DNA of 64,000 bases, from NCBI GenBank assembly GCA_900298995.1, contig OMIC01000037.1, positions 62,001 to 126,000 of the forward strand, in the 5' to 3' direction. The position numbers were made by a program, and so were the translations under genes. The notes below the pieces were generated by a model. It was not told where the DNA came from and made no database searches. It saw only the letters and a list, made by a program, of their open reading frames with translations. Below, piece by piece: positions 1-9,712 of this stretch (its first letter is position 1; the number at the start of each line of letters is the position of its first letter). The DNA comes from Hyphomicrobiaceae bacterium. GTDB lineage: Bacteria; Pseudomonadota; Alphaproteobacteria; Rhizobiales; Aestuariivirgaceae.

Positions 1-1
1 G

Positions 2-247
2 GGCTCGGGACTCCTGAGCCTCGACAGCGAGAACCGCATCTCGGGAAAGCTCGACACCGAGACGAACAACACCACCGCACTGCTCGACGGTGTAGCGCCG
101 TATCTCCGGTTCACCGAACAGCAAAGAGCCGGGCTGCAGACCATGCTGGGCGTGCTTGGCAATGAGGCAAAGGTGTCGCTGATCGCAACCGACGGCGCGC
201 TCTATCTGGGTCCGTTCAGAATGGCTGTGCTGCCACCACTCTATTGA
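2..247 (+). CDS. DUF2125 family protein, C-terminal end (partial)
   Basis: The open frame enters from the left edge and ends at a TGA at 245-247, giving about 81 C-terminal residues. The end reads [13 protein letters not shown], preceded by a TALLDGVAPYLRFTEQQ segment. This looks like the tail of the DUF2125 proteins that alphaproteobacteria often carry beside the tyrC-hisC block; function is unknown and related proteins are envelope-associated. It converges on tyrC and overlaps its 3' end by 7 bp. The family call rests on the tail and on context, because the N-terminus is outside the window. Confidence 0.6.
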   Translation, partial: GSGLLSLDSENRISGKLDTETNNTTALLDGVAPYLRFTEQQRAGLQTMLGVLGNEAKVSLIATDGALYLGPFRMAVLPPLY

Positions 248-1164
248 GATTTTGGCGCCCCACGGCCGAAATCAGGCGCCGCCGTGTCCTGACCGGCGGC
301 GATGATGCTGCGGCGGATCTGGCGTGACCGATTGAAGATGTTGAACAGCGCTTCACCGTCACCCCAGCGTATGGCACGCTGCAGCGCTGACAGGTCCTCG
401 GAGAAGCGCCCCAGCATCTCGAGAACGGCATCCTTGTTGTTCAGGAAGACGTCGCGCCACATGGTGGGGTCGGATGCCGCGATACGGGTAAAGTCACGAA
501 AGCCGCCTGCAGAATATTTGATCACCTCGGAGGATGTCACCTCCTCGAGGTCGGCGGCGGTCGAGACGATGTTGTAGGCAATGAGATGCGGCAGATGACT
601 GGTGATGGCGAGAACCAGATCATGGTGTTCTGGAGTCATGACTTCGACATTCGAGCCACAGGCGCGCCAGAACGCAGACAGCCGTTCCACCGCGGCCGGG
701 TCCGCATCCGCAAGAGGCGTCAGAATGCACCAGCGGTTGACGAACAATTCGGCAAAACCCGACTCAGGCCCGGATTGTTCCGTTCCGGCAATCGGATGAC
801 CGGGAATGAAGTGTACGCCGGCCGGGACGTGCGGAAGTACATCGCGCACCACGGCGCCCTTGACGGACCCCACGTCCGTGAGAATGGCGCCGTCCATGAG
901 CCCCGGCGCTATTTCCCGCGCCAGATCGGCATAGCTTCCGACGGGCGAACACAGGATGATCAGATCAGCACCCAAGACAGCTTCCGCCGCCGAAGGAAAA
1001 ACCGCATCCACCAGGCCAAGTTCCAGCGCTTTCGCGCGCGTGACTTCGGTCTTGGCATAGCCGGTGACATGCTCTGCAAGTTTCTTGGCGCGTATGGCAT
1101 GTGCAATCGACGAGCCGATGAGGCCAATGCCGAGGATGGCTACGCGCCGGAACATCACGGTCAT
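241..1164 (-). CDS. tyrC: Prephenate/arogenate dehydrogenase
   Basis: NAD(P)-dependent oxidative decarboxylation of prephenate or arogenate in tyrosine synthesis, in the cytoplasm. The 307-residue protein has a Rossmann motif GIGLIGSS at residues 12-19, a [11 protein letters not shown] segment near residue 125 and SHLPHLIAY near 190, all typical of the TyrA dehydrogenase family. No chorismate mutase domain is fused. The chosen ATG at 1164 makes an ATGA overlap with the hisC stop; the frame remains open to 1185, but that start would overlap hisC more deeply. It is the last gene of an aroQ-hisC-tyrC run. Prephenate versus arogenate preference cannot be read from sequence. Confidence 0.93.
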   Translation of the reverse strand: MTVMFRRVAILGIGLIGSSIAHAIRAKKLAEHVTGYAKTEVTRAKALELGLVDAVFPSAAEAVLGADLIILCSPVGSYADLAREIAPGLMDGAILTDVGSVKGAVVRDVLPHVPAGVHFIPGHPIAGTEQSGPESGFAELFVNRWCILTPLADADPAAVERLSAFWRACGSNVEVMTPEHHDLVLAITSHLPHLIAYNIVSTAADLEEVTSSEVIKYSAGGFRDFTRIAASDPTMWRDVFLNNKDAVLEMLGRFSEDLSALQRAIRWGDGEALFNIFNRSRQIRRSIIAAGQDTAAPDFGRGAPKSQ

Positions 1165-2267
1165 GACAGAAAAGCCCTCAGGCACGCGACGAGACCGCGA
1201 TTGGCCTCCTCGCTGCCCACAGATATGCGCAGCGCGCCAGACAAGCCATAGGCATCCATGCGGCGCACGATGAAGCCGTTGTCCTGCAGCCAGGCATCAG
1301 CAGCATGGGCGTTTCGCTTTGCATCAGATGGAAAGTGCACGAGAAGGAAGTTTCCATCGCTTGGCGTCACCTCGAGTCCGATCGCGGCAAGCTCTGCACT
1401 GAGCCAGGGCAGCCACGTGTCATTGTGCGCGAGCGCCCGTTCAACGAATGCCTGATCGGCGATGGCAGCTGCGCCCGCTGCCATGGCAGGTGCGCTGACA
1501 TTGAAAGGCCCCCGGATCCGGTTGAGGACATCGGCGACATGCGCGGGACAATAGGCCCAGCCGAGCCTGAGCGCAGCCAGGCCGTGGATCTTCGAGAAGG
1601 TCCGCGTCATGACGACATTGTCCGAAGTCGCGACGAGTTCGATCCCCGATTCATAATCATTGCGCCGGACATATTCCGCATAGGCTGCATCGAGCACGAG
1701 CAGCACATTGGCAGGAAGGCCGGCATGCAGTCGCTTCACCTCGTTGAACGGCAGAGACCGCCCCGTCGGATTGTTGGGATTTGCCAGAAACACCATGCGG
1801 GTGCGCGGTGAAACTGCTGCCAGCATTGCATCGACGTCGGCGAGATAGTCCCTCTCCGGAACCACGACGGCAGTTGCACCGTTCGACTGGATCGCGATGG
1901 GATAGACCAGAAATCCATACTGGCTGTAGATCGCCTCGTCACCAAGCCCCAGATAGGCATGGGCCAGAAGCTGAAGCAGTTCATCAGACCCCGCGCCACA
2001 CACGATGTTGTCCGTCTTCAGGCCATAGCGGCTGGCAATCGCCTCGCGCAGGGTGGCGGCATTGCCATCGGGATAGAGTGCAAGACTGTTCGCCGCGCCC
2101 TTGTAGGCCTCAATTGCGAGGTTGCTGGCGCCGAGCGGCGACTCGTTTGATGACAGCTTGTGGATGCGCGCACCCTTCGCTCCGCTCTTCCCCGGCACAT
2201 AGGGCGCGATGTCGAGAATTCCGGGATTGGGTTGGGGCCGGTTCCGATGCAGTGCAGACATTCTCAT
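1161..2267 (-). CDS. hisC: Histidinol-phosphate / aromatic aminotransferase
   Basis: PLP-dependent class I/II aminotransferase of 368 residues. Visible motifs are NPNNPTG (163-169), DAAYAEY (193-199) and the Schiff-base lysine K226 in [15 protein letters not shown]. It probably transaminates histidinol phosphate and/or aromatic keto acids; its place between aroQ and tyrC favours an aromatic role. Two starts are possible. ATG at 2267 gives an ATGA overlap with aroQ. ATG at 2261 has a GAGG Shine-Dalgarno 7 nt upstream and may be the true start. The main his operon lies far away at 42-45.5 kb and has no hisC, so this gene may also serve histidine synthesis. Confidence 0.9.
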   Translation of the reverse strand: MRMSALHRNRPQPNPGILDIAPYVPGKSGAKGARIHKLSSNESPLGASNLAIEAYKGAANSLALYPDGNAATLREAIASRYGLKTDNIVCGAGSDELLQLLAHAYLGLGDEAIYSQYGFLVYPIAIQSNGATAVVVPERDYLADVDAMLAAVSPRTRMVFLANPNNPTGRSLPFNEVKRLHAGLPANVLLVLDAAYAEYVRRNDYESGIELVATSDNVVMTRTFSKIHGLAALRLGWAYCPAHVADVLNRIRGPFNVSAPAMAAGAAAIADQAFVERALAHNDTWLPWLSAELAAIGLEVTPSDGNFLLVHFPSDAKRNAHAADAWLQDNGFIVRRMDAYGLSGALRISVGSEEANRGLVACLRAFLS

Positions 2268-3040
2268 ACCTCGATTGGACGCGGACAGCGCCCTGCAATC
2301 CGTGTGCCGGGGTTCAGATTGAGTACCTCACGCAACTCCGTGTCCCCTGCGCCGAGAAAACCCGGCAGGCTCACCAGATACGCCTCGCCCGCCCGCGCCT
2401 GCCACAGTGCCGCGGCGGGTACTGCGGCATTGGCCGGCATCAGAAGCAGGGTCTCGTCATGACCGCTTGGCTGCGGCTCGGCATGGCCGAAGACCAGAAG
2501 CTCCGGGGCCCGGGAGGGGCCAAGCACGGGCAAGGTGCCGATGATCTGTGCGCCACCCGCCTCGGGCGGCGCGAAGGCATGGCTCCATGCGGAACCGGTG
2601 GCAAGAATGGCAAGATCGCCGCGCCGGCCCTTGAGCAGGCCGAGCACCTCCGCAGCACTGTCATGACAGGCGACCGTCATGTCGCAGAAATGCTGCGCTG
2701 TTGCGGTGTGGCGGATCGGATCCTCTCCGAGCTCACGGTCGATGTGCAGGGTGACCGGTGCCTGGGACTGAATGGAGGCTGACAGGATGACACGCCAAAG
2801 CCGCACCAGTGTTTGTGGTTGCAGATGGCCGGCGCTCTCGGCGATCAGGCGCCGCAGCATGACGGCCTCACGCGCCGGACGAAGCGGTGAGGAGGACAGC
2901 GAGCCATCGCTGGTCTTGCTGGCCTTGACCTTGTCCGTGGCGGCAAAGCGCCGGATCAGCAACGCCAGGATCTGACCGTCAATCGCGTCGATCTCCTGCC
3001 GCAGGGCATCCAGAGGCGTGTCGGGCTGAGGGGCAGTCAT
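2264..3040 (-). CDS. Chorismate mutase (AroQ) with extra C-terminal domain
   Basis: The N-terminal about 95 residues are an AroQ-type chorismate mutase: the long helix [19 protein letters not shown], then a basic segment ([13 protein letters not shown]), then the third helix around RLIAESAG. The enzyme would convert chorismate to prephenate for tyrC downstream. Residues 100-258 form a second alpha/beta-looking region (for example [15 protein letters not shown]) that I cannot assign firmly; it faintly recalls a prephenate-dehydratase-like fold but I see no clear dehydratase motif. The gene heads the aroQ-hisC-tyrC run and overlaps hisC by ATGA. Confidence 0.82.
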   Translation of the reverse strand: MTAPQPDTPLDALRQEIDAIDGQILALLIRRFAATDKVKASKTSDGSLSSSPLRPAREAVMLRRLIAESAGHLQPQTLVRLWRVILSASIQSQAPVTLHIDRELGEDPIRHTATAQHFCDMTVACHDSAAEVLGLLKGRRGDLAILATGSAWSHAFAPPEAGGAQIIGTLPVLGPSRAPELLVFGHAEPQPSGHDETLLLMPANAAVPAAALWQARAGEAYLVSLPGFLGAGDTELREVLNLNPGTRIAGRCPRPIEV

Positions 3041-3131
3041 GGATCGGCGGACTCATCTGGAATGGACACCGGCAGCTTGGCCGGAAAGGCGGGCTATTCA
3101 TAGGCGCCGCGCCGGGAAATGCAATCCCACG

Positions 3132-3875
3132 CTAGGAATCGGCGGGGAGCCGCCGGGTTGCGGGCACCGGCGCCAGCACCGGGCGGGGACGCGCCAGAAG
3201 CCGCCGGACCCGCTTGCCAGCCGCCACCGCATAGACCTGCTTGACGGCCTCGACGATGATGACACCGGACAATGCCGGCATCAGACGCGAACCCAGCCCC
3301 TCGATGGCCGGGGCCGCCGAAAGCACGGCACTGTAGGTGGAGGGTGGAAAATACAGGGCATGCGACCAGGAGATCACCGAAAACTGGCTCTCCTTGAGCA
3401 AGGCCGAGAGCTGCGGCCGCGAGAAGGGTTGGCCATGGCCGAAGGGCGAGCTGTCAAACCGGGCCCAGACCCCGCGCCGGTTTGGCACGGCCAGCAGCAG
3501 GCGTCCCTGCGGCGCCAGGACCCGCCAGATCTCGCGGAGCATGTCCTGCGGAGAATCCGTCAGTTCGAGGCCGTGAATGACCAGCGCGGCGTCGATCACG
3601 CTTTCAAGCAGCGGAAGGTCGCACTCATCCACGAGTGCCGATTGCACCGGGCCATCCTCCGGCCAGCGGAACACGCCCTGCCTCGCCATCATGAAGGCGA
3701 GCTGGGCCTGCGGCTTCTCAACACAGTCGACGAGATAGGGCATGGCATAGCCAAGTCCCATGATCCGCCCGCCCGGGACCCCGGCGAGGCGAGGCCGCAG
3801 CCGGCCAGCCAGCGAACGGCGGGTAGCCAAACCGAGACGGCTGCCATAGAACTCCCGGAGATCAACGATATCCAT
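3132..3875 (-). CDS. Class I SAM-dependent methyltransferase
   Basis: A 247-residue protein with a methyltransferase-11-like layout: a somewhat degenerate motif I (RIMGLGYAMPY), then LVIHGLELTDSPQ and LREIWRVLAPQGRLLLAVPNR, the usual post-motif-III pattern of small-molecule methyltransferases. The substrate is unknown. A GTG two codons upstream (3881) is an alternative start. It is divergent from gloB with about 40 bp between them, an arrangement I associate with related alphaproteobacteria. It could instead act on a macromolecule; nothing in the sequence decides. Confidence 0.75.
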   Translation of the reverse strand: MDIVDLREFYGSRLGLATRRSLAGRLRPRLAGVPGGRIMGLGYAMPYLVDCVEKPQAQLAFMMARQGVFRWPEDGPVQSALVDECDLPLLESVIDAALVIHGLELTDSPQDMLREIWRVLAPQGRLLLAVPNRRGVWARFDSSPFGHGQPFSRPQLSALLKESQFSVISWSHALYFPPSTYSAVLSAAPAIEGLGSRLMPALSGVIIVEAVKQVYAVAAGKRVRRLLARPRPVLAPVPATRRLPADS

Positions 3876-3916
3876 CGCCACCCAGCATATCCCGCTCCCG
3901 GAAAAAGGCCACGCCC

Positions 3917-4690
3917 ATGTCAGAGCTCGTCTTTCATCTCTTTCCCTGCCGGTCCGACAATTACGGGCTCCTGTTGCATGATCCGACGACCGGCGCCACA
4001 GCGGCGGTGGACGCGCCGGACGCGGCAGCCGTCATGGCCGAACTCCAGTCCCGCGGCTGGCAGCTGACCCACATCCTGACTACCCATCACCACGGCGACC
4101 ACGTCGAGGGCAACCTGGCGCTCAAGCAGCGCTTTGGCTGCAGCATCATCGGACCTGCGGCCGAAGCGGCGCTGATCCCGGGAATTGACCGTCAGGTCAG
4201 CGGCGGCGAGCACTTCACCTGGGCCGGCCGCGAGGTGCGGGTTCTGGATTGTCCTGGCCATACCAAGGGTCATGTCGCCTATCACATGCCAGCCGAGGCC
4301 GCCGTCTTCGCAGGCGATACGCTCTTTTCGCTGGGATGCGGACGGGTGTTTGAGGGCACGCTGGACGAGATGTATCGCTCGACACGCCAGTTCCGGACAT
4401 TGCCGCCCGACACCCGGCTCTACTGCGGCCACGAATACACCCAGTCGAACGCCCGCTTCGCGCTCTCCGTCGAAGCCGGAAATGCAGCGTTGCAGGCCCG
4501 GGCGGCAGAGGTCGACCGCTTGCGCGCCGCGAACCACCTGACCTGCCCATCGACGATCGGCGCGGAGCTCGCCACCAATCCCTTCCTGCGCACCGACAGC
4601 CCCGAAATCCGCAAGACGCTCGGGCTCGAGCGGGCATCCGATGCGGAGGTCTTCGCCGAACTCCGCCGCCGCAAGGATTCCTTCAAGTAG
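3917..4690 (+). CDS. gloB: Hydroxyacylglutathione hydrolase (glyoxalase II)
   Basis: Metallo-beta-lactamase-fold thioesterase that hydrolyses S-D-lactoylglutathione to D-lactate and glutathione, the second step of methylglyoxal detoxification. The metal-binding THHHGDH sits at residues 56-62. GHTKGHV, GDTLFSLGCGRVFEG and CGHEYTQSNARFAL follow in family order, and the C-terminal glyoxalase II extension is present. At 257 residues it has the usual length. Its 3' end overlaps the convergent DMT transporter by 8 bp. Confidence 0.95.
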   Translation: MSELVFHLFPCRSDNYGLLLHDPTTGATAAVDAPDAAAVMAELQSRGWQLTHILTTHHHGDHVEGNLALKQRFGCSIIGPAAEAALIPGIDRQVSGGEHFTWAGREVRVLDCPGHTKGHVAYHMPAEAAVFAGDTLFSLGCGRVFEGTLDEMYRSTRQFRTLPPDTRLYCGHEYTQSNARFALSVEAGNAALQARAAEVDRLRAANHLTCPSTIGAELATNPFLRTDSPEIRKTLGLERASDAEVFAELRRRKDSFK

Positions 4691-5564
4691 CCGACGAACG
4701 CTTGAACAGCATGTCCTTGGCTGCAATCACCGCCCCCAGCGTGATGAGCAGACAGGCGATCACCACTGGCCAGGTGAGCGGAGCAAAGCCTGTCGACACC
4801 AGCACCAGCGTCGACAGCAGCGGCGAGGCATAGGAGGCGGCGCCCAGCACCATGATGTCGCCGTGCTTGACGCCATAGTCCCAGCTGTAGAAGGCAGCGC
4901 CCACGGGAAGGAGTCCGAGACCGAGAATGGCGGCCCATTGCAGCCCATCCTGCGGCCACACTGTCGTCTCGAAGGCGACATGGCACAGAGCTGCAAGGCA
5001 GGCCGTCACGAGACAGAACCCCGCCACGACATCTGTCGAGACATCCCCGAAGCGGCGCGAGAGAACCGAATAGCCCGACCAGATGAGCGGGCAGCCAAAG
5101 GCGAGGAGCTGGCCCGTGCCGATGCCACTGAAGATGGACAGTCCCCGGCCGCCCGTGATGATCACCACGGCACCCAGAAGCCCCAGCACCACGCCCAGAA
5201 CATGATGCGGCCTGATCCGTTCTCCGGGCAGAAGGGCGGAGAACAACACCAGAAACAGCGGCCACAGATAGGCGATGAGACTGACCTCGACGGGCGGGGC
5301 GGCACGGATGGCGCTGAAATAGACGAAGTGATAGCCGAACAGGCCGCCCACACCGACCAGCCATACCGGCCAGCCCTGGCGGAGCGAGGCCATCGCCCCT
5401 TTCCGGAACGGCCATGTGGCCGCTCCGATCAGGCCTCCAATGAAAAACGTCATCGCGGCAAGCTGGAATGGCGGGACCGCACCGCTGGCCGCCGTCATCA
5501 GCGCCAGCAGCGCCCACATCAGTATGGCGGTGAAACCCACGAGCGTTGCGGCAGAGCGGCTCAT
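4683..5564 (-). CDS. DMT (EamA) family transporter
   Basis: A 293-residue integral membrane protein with about ten hydrophobic segments in two EamA repeats (for example TLVGFTAILMWALLALMTAAS at the start and PVVIACLLITLGAVIAA near the end), typical of drug/metabolite exporters. The start is ATG 5564, which shares one base with the stop of the upstream paralogue (TGATG); a longer open frame to 6125 only shadows that paralogue. The pair may act together or export related solutes. The substrate is unknown. Confidence 0.85.
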   Translation of the reverse strand: MSRSAATLVGFTAILMWALLALMTAASGAVPPFQLAAMTFFIGGLIGAATWPFRKGAMASLRQGWPVWLVGVGGLFGYHFVYFSAIRAAPPVEVSLIAYLWPLFLVLFSALLPGERIRPHHVLGVVLGLLGAVVIITGGRGLSIFSGIGTGQLLAFGCPLIWSGYSVLSRRFGDVSTDVVAGFCLVTACLAALCHVAFETTVWPQDGLQWAAILGLGLLPVGAAFYSWDYGVKHGDIMVLGAASYASPLLSTLVLVSTGFAPLTWPVVIACLLITLGAVIAAKDMLFKRSSAT

Positions 5565-6478
5565 CACGCCTCGACGATCTGCGACCGCTTCAGCCAGCGG
5601 TCTCCGAAGATCGAGACCAGCACCGCGAGCACAATGACGCTTCCGCCGACATAGGCCGATCGTGCAGGCAACTCTCCGGCACCAGCCCACGCCCAGAGCG
5701 GATTGAGCACCACATCCAGCATCACGACGAGAGTCAGCGTCACCGCAGGCACATATCGCGCGCCGCGGGCATAGAGGATCAGGGGAATGGTGAGCTGCAG
5801 TGGACCCATGAGCGCCAGCAGCAGCATCTGATAGGGAGTTACCGGAAAGCCGCCACCGGGATGACCCCCCGCAAAGTAACCCATGACGCCAGCCACCGCG
5901 AAGGTGACGAAACCGCCGACGCAAATGGCGGGCACCATGTCGATCGCGCGGTAGCGCCGGAGCGCCACGGTCTGACCGGCAAAGGAAATGGGAACCATGA
6001 GACAGACGAAAATGCTCAGAAGATTGCCGGCAATCACGCCGTCCCAGGCAATGACACCGACTCCACCCAGGGCCATGCCGGCAGCGAGCCAGGATGCAAG
6101 CGAGGGACGCTCCTGCGTGATCCACGGGCTCAGAATGCCGGCGAAGATCGGCGAAAGTGCACCGATGACCGACACCGTTGCGGTTCCCGTCAGGGTCAGC
6201 GAGGTGACATAGAGCGTCGAGCCTGCCGTGAAGAAGGTTGCAACGGCAATCAGTGCGCCGACGGGAACCTCACGGAACTTCGTACCGGTATCGCGGCCAT
6301 AGACGGCCACGAGATAGACCAGCACGAAGACGGACATCCAGAACCCGCGCCAGCAGTTGATCTGCCAGCCATCCAGACCCGGGAGGAAGCGGACGAAGAC
6401 GCCAGCGAGGCTCCAGCCAACGGTCGCCAGCAGAACAAAGAGAATTCCGGCTCCGTAGCGGGCGTTGGGGTCTGTCAT
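5564..6478 (-). CDS. DMT (EamA) family transporter
   Basis: A 304-residue membrane protein of the same superfamily as its downstream neighbour. It begins with a short polar leader, then GILFVLLATVGWSLAGVF, and has a second EamA repeat (QMLLLALMGPLQLTIPLI). The two genes are tandem and translationally coupled. The gene follows the dimethylglycine-dehydrogenase-like gene by 76 bp in the same direction, so co-transcription is possible. The substrate cannot be inferred. Confidence 0.85.
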   Translation of the reverse strand: MTDPNARYGAGILFVLLATVGWSLAGVFVRFLPGLDGWQINCWRGFWMSVFVLVYLVAVYGRDTGTKFREVPVGALIAVATFFTAGSTLYVTSLTLTGTATVSVIGALSPIFAGILSPWITQERPSLASWLAAGMALGGVGVIAWDGVIAGNLLSIFVCLMVPISFAGQTVALRRYRAIDMVPAICVGGFVTFAVAGVMGYFAGGHPGGGFPVTPYQMLLLALMGPLQLTIPLILYARGARYVPAVTLTLVVMLDVVLNPLWAWAGAGELPARSAYVGGSVIVLAVLVSIFGDRWLKRSQIVEA

Positions 6479-6554
6479 TGCGCAGGACTGATTCGGGTGG
6501 TTGGTTCCTGCTTATCACCCGCCATCACGGGCCTGCGCAACACGCCGGCCGGAC

Positions 6555-9071
6555 TCACGCCCGCAGCGCCTTGTTCTCCGGATCATAGGGGCTTTCAGGA
6601 ATGACCGTGGCCCTGAACATCTGTCCGAGTATCTTGATGTCGAGCTCGGTTCCAACTGCCGCATGCTCAGGGCGCACCATGCCGAGGGCCAGAGACTTGT
6701 TCACGCGGAAGCCGAAGCCGCCATTGGTGGCACGGCCGATGAGCTGGCCCTTGCTGTAGATCGGCTCCGAACCGCGCGCGTCGGAGTCCTTGTCGGTGAC
6801 GCCATGAACTTCGAGCGTCACAAAATTCCAGTTGAGGCCCTTCTCCTTGCCATCAACCAGCGCATCACGGCCGATGAACTGGCCCTTGCCCGGATGCACA
6901 AAGCGATCAAGACCGGATTCATAGGCAGAATACTCAATGGAAAGTTCGCGCGGCACCAGGCGGTAGCTCTTCTCGATCGAAAGGGACGACATGGCCTTGA
7001 TGCCATAGGGGCGAATGCCAAATTCCTGGCCCGCCGCCATCAGCGCATCGAAGAGTGCAATCTGCTGCTCGATGGGGTGATGGAACTCCCAGCCCAGTTC
7101 ACCAACAAAGTTGACGCGCAGCGCATGCGCCGTGCAGGTGCCGACGCTGATCTCCTTGCCGGAGAGCCAGGGAAAGGCCTCGTTGGAGAGATCGGCATCG
7201 GTGAGCTTCTGAAGAACCTTGCGGGAATTGGGGCCGGCAAGCACCAGAACGCCAAGCCGCGTGGTGATGGGCGACAGCCGCACCGAACCGTCCGCCGGGC
7301 AGAGCTTCCGGAGATAGTCATGGTCGTGACGCTCATAGGCGCCGGCCGAGACGAGATAGAAGCGGCCCGGCGCCCATTCATAGACAGTGAACTCCGAGCG
7401 CACGCCTCCGCGCGGTGTCAGCAGGTGGCAAAGCGCAATGCGGCCCTGCTTCTTCGGAATCCTGTTGGCGAGGATCGATTCGAGCCAGTCCCGCGCGCCG
7501 GGGCCCGAGACTTCCATCTTGGCAAAGGCCGACATGTCCTGCAGAGCCACATTGCTCATGACATTGCGGCATTCCTCGCCGACAAACCGGAAGTAATTGG
7601 AACGCCGGAACGACCATTTCTCGACGATGCGGCCGTCCTCGGTGGGCGGGGCATAATTGTGATTGGTCAGCACATCGGGGCTGTTGATCTCTGCTTTCGT
7701 CAGGGCATAGCCCTTCGGCGCAAACCAGCCCGGCCGTTCCCAGCCATAGACAGAGCCGAACACGGCGCCGAGCGCCTTCATGCGGTCATAGCAGGGCGTG
7801 CGCTTCAGGGGCCGGGCTGCCGCCCGTTCCTCATCCGGATAATGCGGGGTGAAGACATTGGCATAGGCCTCTTCGTTCTTCACCTTCAGATAGCCGCGCG
7901 TGGCGTAGGGGCCGAAGCGGCGCGGATCAACGCCCATCATGTCGATGGTCGGTTCACCCTCGACGATCCACTCGGCCAGCTGCCAGCCCGCACCGCCCGC
8001 AGCGGTGACGCCGAAGGAGTGGCCCTCGTTGAGCCAGAAGTTCCGCTTGTCCCAGGCGGGCCCGATGATGGGCGAACCGTCGGGCGTATAGGCAATGGCG
8101 CCGTTGTAGACTTTCTTGATGCCCACCTCACCGAAGGCCGGCACGCGGGCGATGGCGGTCTCGATGTGCGGCGCAAGCCGGTCGAGGTCTTCCTGAAACA
8201 GCTCGTACTCGCTCTGGTCGGACGGTCCGTCCATGTAGCAGCACGGTGCGCCATGCTCATAGGGTCCGAGCAGAAGGCCGCCATTTTCCTCGCGCATGTA
8301 CCACGAGGAATCAGCCTCGCGCAGCACGCCCATCTCCGGCAGGCCCTTGGCGTGCCGCTCGCGGATCAGGGGGTGCGGCTCGGTGACGATGTACTGGTGC
8401 TCGACCGGAATGACGGGGATGTCGAGACCTGCCATGGCCCCGGTCTTGCGGGCAAAGTTGCCGCTGGCCGAGACGACGTGCTCGCAGGTGATGTCACCCT
8501 TGTCGGTCTTCACGATCCATTCGCCATTGGGTTTCTGCTCGATGCCGGTGACGGAGGTGTTGCGATAGATTTCAGCACCGCGCGCGCGCGCGCCCTTGGC
8601 CATGGCCTGTGTGAGATCGGCGGGCTGGATATAGCCGTCATCCGGATGCTGGATGGCGCCCAGAAGCCCGTCCGTTTCGCAGAGCGGCCAGATCTCCTTG
8701 ACCTGCTGTGGCGTGAGCTTGTTGACCTTGACACCGATCGTCTCGGCAACACCCGCGTAGTACATGAATTCGTCCCAGCGATCGGGCGTGCGCGCAAGAC
8801 GGATGTTCGAGACCTTCTTGAAGCCGACCGGCTGACCGGTCTCGGCCTCGAGGGAGTTGTAGAGATTGACGGAATACTTGTGGATCTGTCCGACCGAGTA
8901 GGACAGGTTGAACAGCGGCAGCAGCCCTGCGGCATGCCAGGTCGATCCCGAGGTGAGCTCCTTGCGCTCGACCAGGACGACGTCGCTCCAGCCCTTCTTT
9001 GCGAGGTGATAGAGCGTTCCGACGCCCACCACGCCACCGCCGATGACGACCACGCGCGCATGTGTTTTCAT
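6555..9071 (-). CDS. FAD-dependent oxidoreductase/GcvT protein (dimethylglycine or sarcosine dehydrogenase-like)
   Basis: An 838-residue two-part enzyme. The N-terminal DAO flavoprotein domain has the dinucleotide motif GGGVVGVGT (11-19) and STWHAAG (43-49); H46 matches the position that carries covalent FAD in mitochondrial dimethylglycine dehydrogenase. A FAO linker domain follows near 370-430. The C-terminal 400 residues are a GcvT/aminomethyltransferase fold (EFTVYEWAPGRFYLVSAG, KSYRLVPRELSIEYSAYESGL) that would pass the formaldehyde unit to tetrahydrofolate. Likely role: N-demethylation of dimethylglycine or sarcosine in betaine catabolism. The exact amine substrate is not readable. Confidence 0.85.
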   Translation of the reverse strand: MKTHARVVVIGGGVVGVGTLYHLAKKGWSDVVLVERKELTSGSTWHAAGLLPLFNLSYSVGQIHKYSVNLYNSLEAETGQPVGFKKVSNIRLARTPDRWDEFMYYAGVAETIGVKVNKLTPQQVKEIWPLCETDGLLGAIQHPDDGYIQPADLTQAMAKGARARGAEIYRNTSVTGIEQKPNGEWIVKTDKGDITCEHVVSASGNFARKTGAMAGLDIPVIPVEHQYIVTEPHPLIRERHAKGLPEMGVLREADSSWYMREENGGLLLGPYEHGAPCCYMDGPSDQSEYELFQEDLDRLAPHIETAIARVPAFGEVGIKKVYNGAIAYTPDGSPIIGPAWDKRNFWLNEGHSFGVTAAGGAGWQLAEWIVEGEPTIDMMGVDPRRFGPYATRGYLKVKNEEAYANVFTPHYPDEERAAARPLKRTPCYDRMKALGAVFGSVYGWERPGWFAPKGYALTKAEINSPDVLTNHNYAPPTEDGRIVEKWSFRRSNYFRFVGEECRNVMSNVALQDMSAFAKMEVSGPGARDWLESILANRIPKKQGRIALCHLLTPRGGVRSEFTVYEWAPGRFYLVSAGAYERHDHDYLRKLCPADGSVRLSPITTRLGVLVLAGPNSRKVLQKLTDADLSNEAFPWLSGKEISVGTCTAHALRVNFVGELGWEFHHPIEQQIALFDALMAAGQEFGIRPYGIKAMSSLSIEKSYRLVPRELSIEYSAYESGLDRFVHPGKGQFIGRDALVDGKEKGLNWNFVTLEVHGVTDKDSDARGSEPIYSKGQLIGRATNGGFGFRVNKSLALGMVRPEHAAVGTELDIKILGQMFRATVIPESPYDPENKALRA

Positions 9072-9175
9072 AGCTGACTGTCCCTGAAACCCGGAAAACC
9101 CGATACCGGGAAGATTAGTGAAGCAATTTCAACAGGCGTGAGGCGGAACGACCGGGGCCAGCCTGAATCCGACAC

Positions 9176-9712
9176 TCACCCCGCGAAACCGCCCGCCCTG
9201 AGGAAGGCGATCTCGCCCGGGGTCGATACCCGGCCCAGCACTGCATTGCGGTGCGGGAAACGCCCGAAGCGGGCGATGATGTCCAGATGCACCTGTGCCC
9301 AGAAGGCCATGTCGCCTAGCCCCATGGTCTGGAACAGCGCCACCCCGCGGCGCTGGGCGTCAAGATCCTCGGCATGCTCGAAGGGCATGATGAGCCAGCG
9401 CGCCCGGGGGGCGCTGAGCGTCTGATGGAACCCTCGCCCGATCCATTGACAGGCCAGCCGCAGTGCGCGCGGATCGGCGGCAAAGGCCAGGCGGCTGCCA
9501 CGGTGGATGTTGCGTGACATCTGGTCGAGCAGGATGACGAGGCCGACCGCCCCGTCTGGCGTATCGCCCCAGTGATCGAAGGCACCCGCCCGGGCCTCGG
9601 CCAGCGCCTCTCCGAACCGCACGCGCAGTGCCCCGTCGAAGGCTGCATCCTTGGTGAACCAGCGCTGCTCCCCCGCCTCGTCCCAGAACGCCGTGACCCG
9701 TTGCGGTGTCAT
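9176..9712 (-). CDS. DUF924 family protein
   Basis: A 178-residue protein with the DUF924 pattern: VTAFWDEAGEQRWFTKDAAFD at the N-terminus, then LVILLDQMSRNIHRGS, the NxxRG(S/T) signature, and FAADPRALRLA. The fold is thought to be TPR-like and helical, of unknown function. ATG 9712 overlaps the mobB stop by ATGA, so it is translated with the molybdenum-cofactor genes; I cannot say whether it takes part in that pathway. Confidence 0.85.
   Translation of the reverse strand: MTPQRVTAFWDEAGEQRWFTKDAAFDGALRVRFGEALAEARAGAFDHWGDTPDGAVGLVILLDQMSRNIHRGSRLAFAADPRALRLACQWIGRGFHQTLSAPRARWLIMPFEHAEDLDAQRRGVALFQTMGLGDMAFWAQVHLDIIARFGRFPHRNAVLGRVSTPGEIAFLRAGGFAG

Noticed and set aside
4683-6125. A 480-codon open frame spanning both DMT genes
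   Set aside because: The upstream third is a shadow of the paralogue; the real start is ATG 5564 with a stop/start overlap.
6501-9077. An 858-codon plus-strand frame opposite the FAD/GcvT gene
   Set aside because: It mirrors a GC-rich real gene, has no family motifs and no usual start context.
9072-9175. Glycine riboswitch upstream of the GcvT-type gene
   Set aside because: No aptamer stems or conserved bases recognised; only 104 bp and no terminator-like switch.
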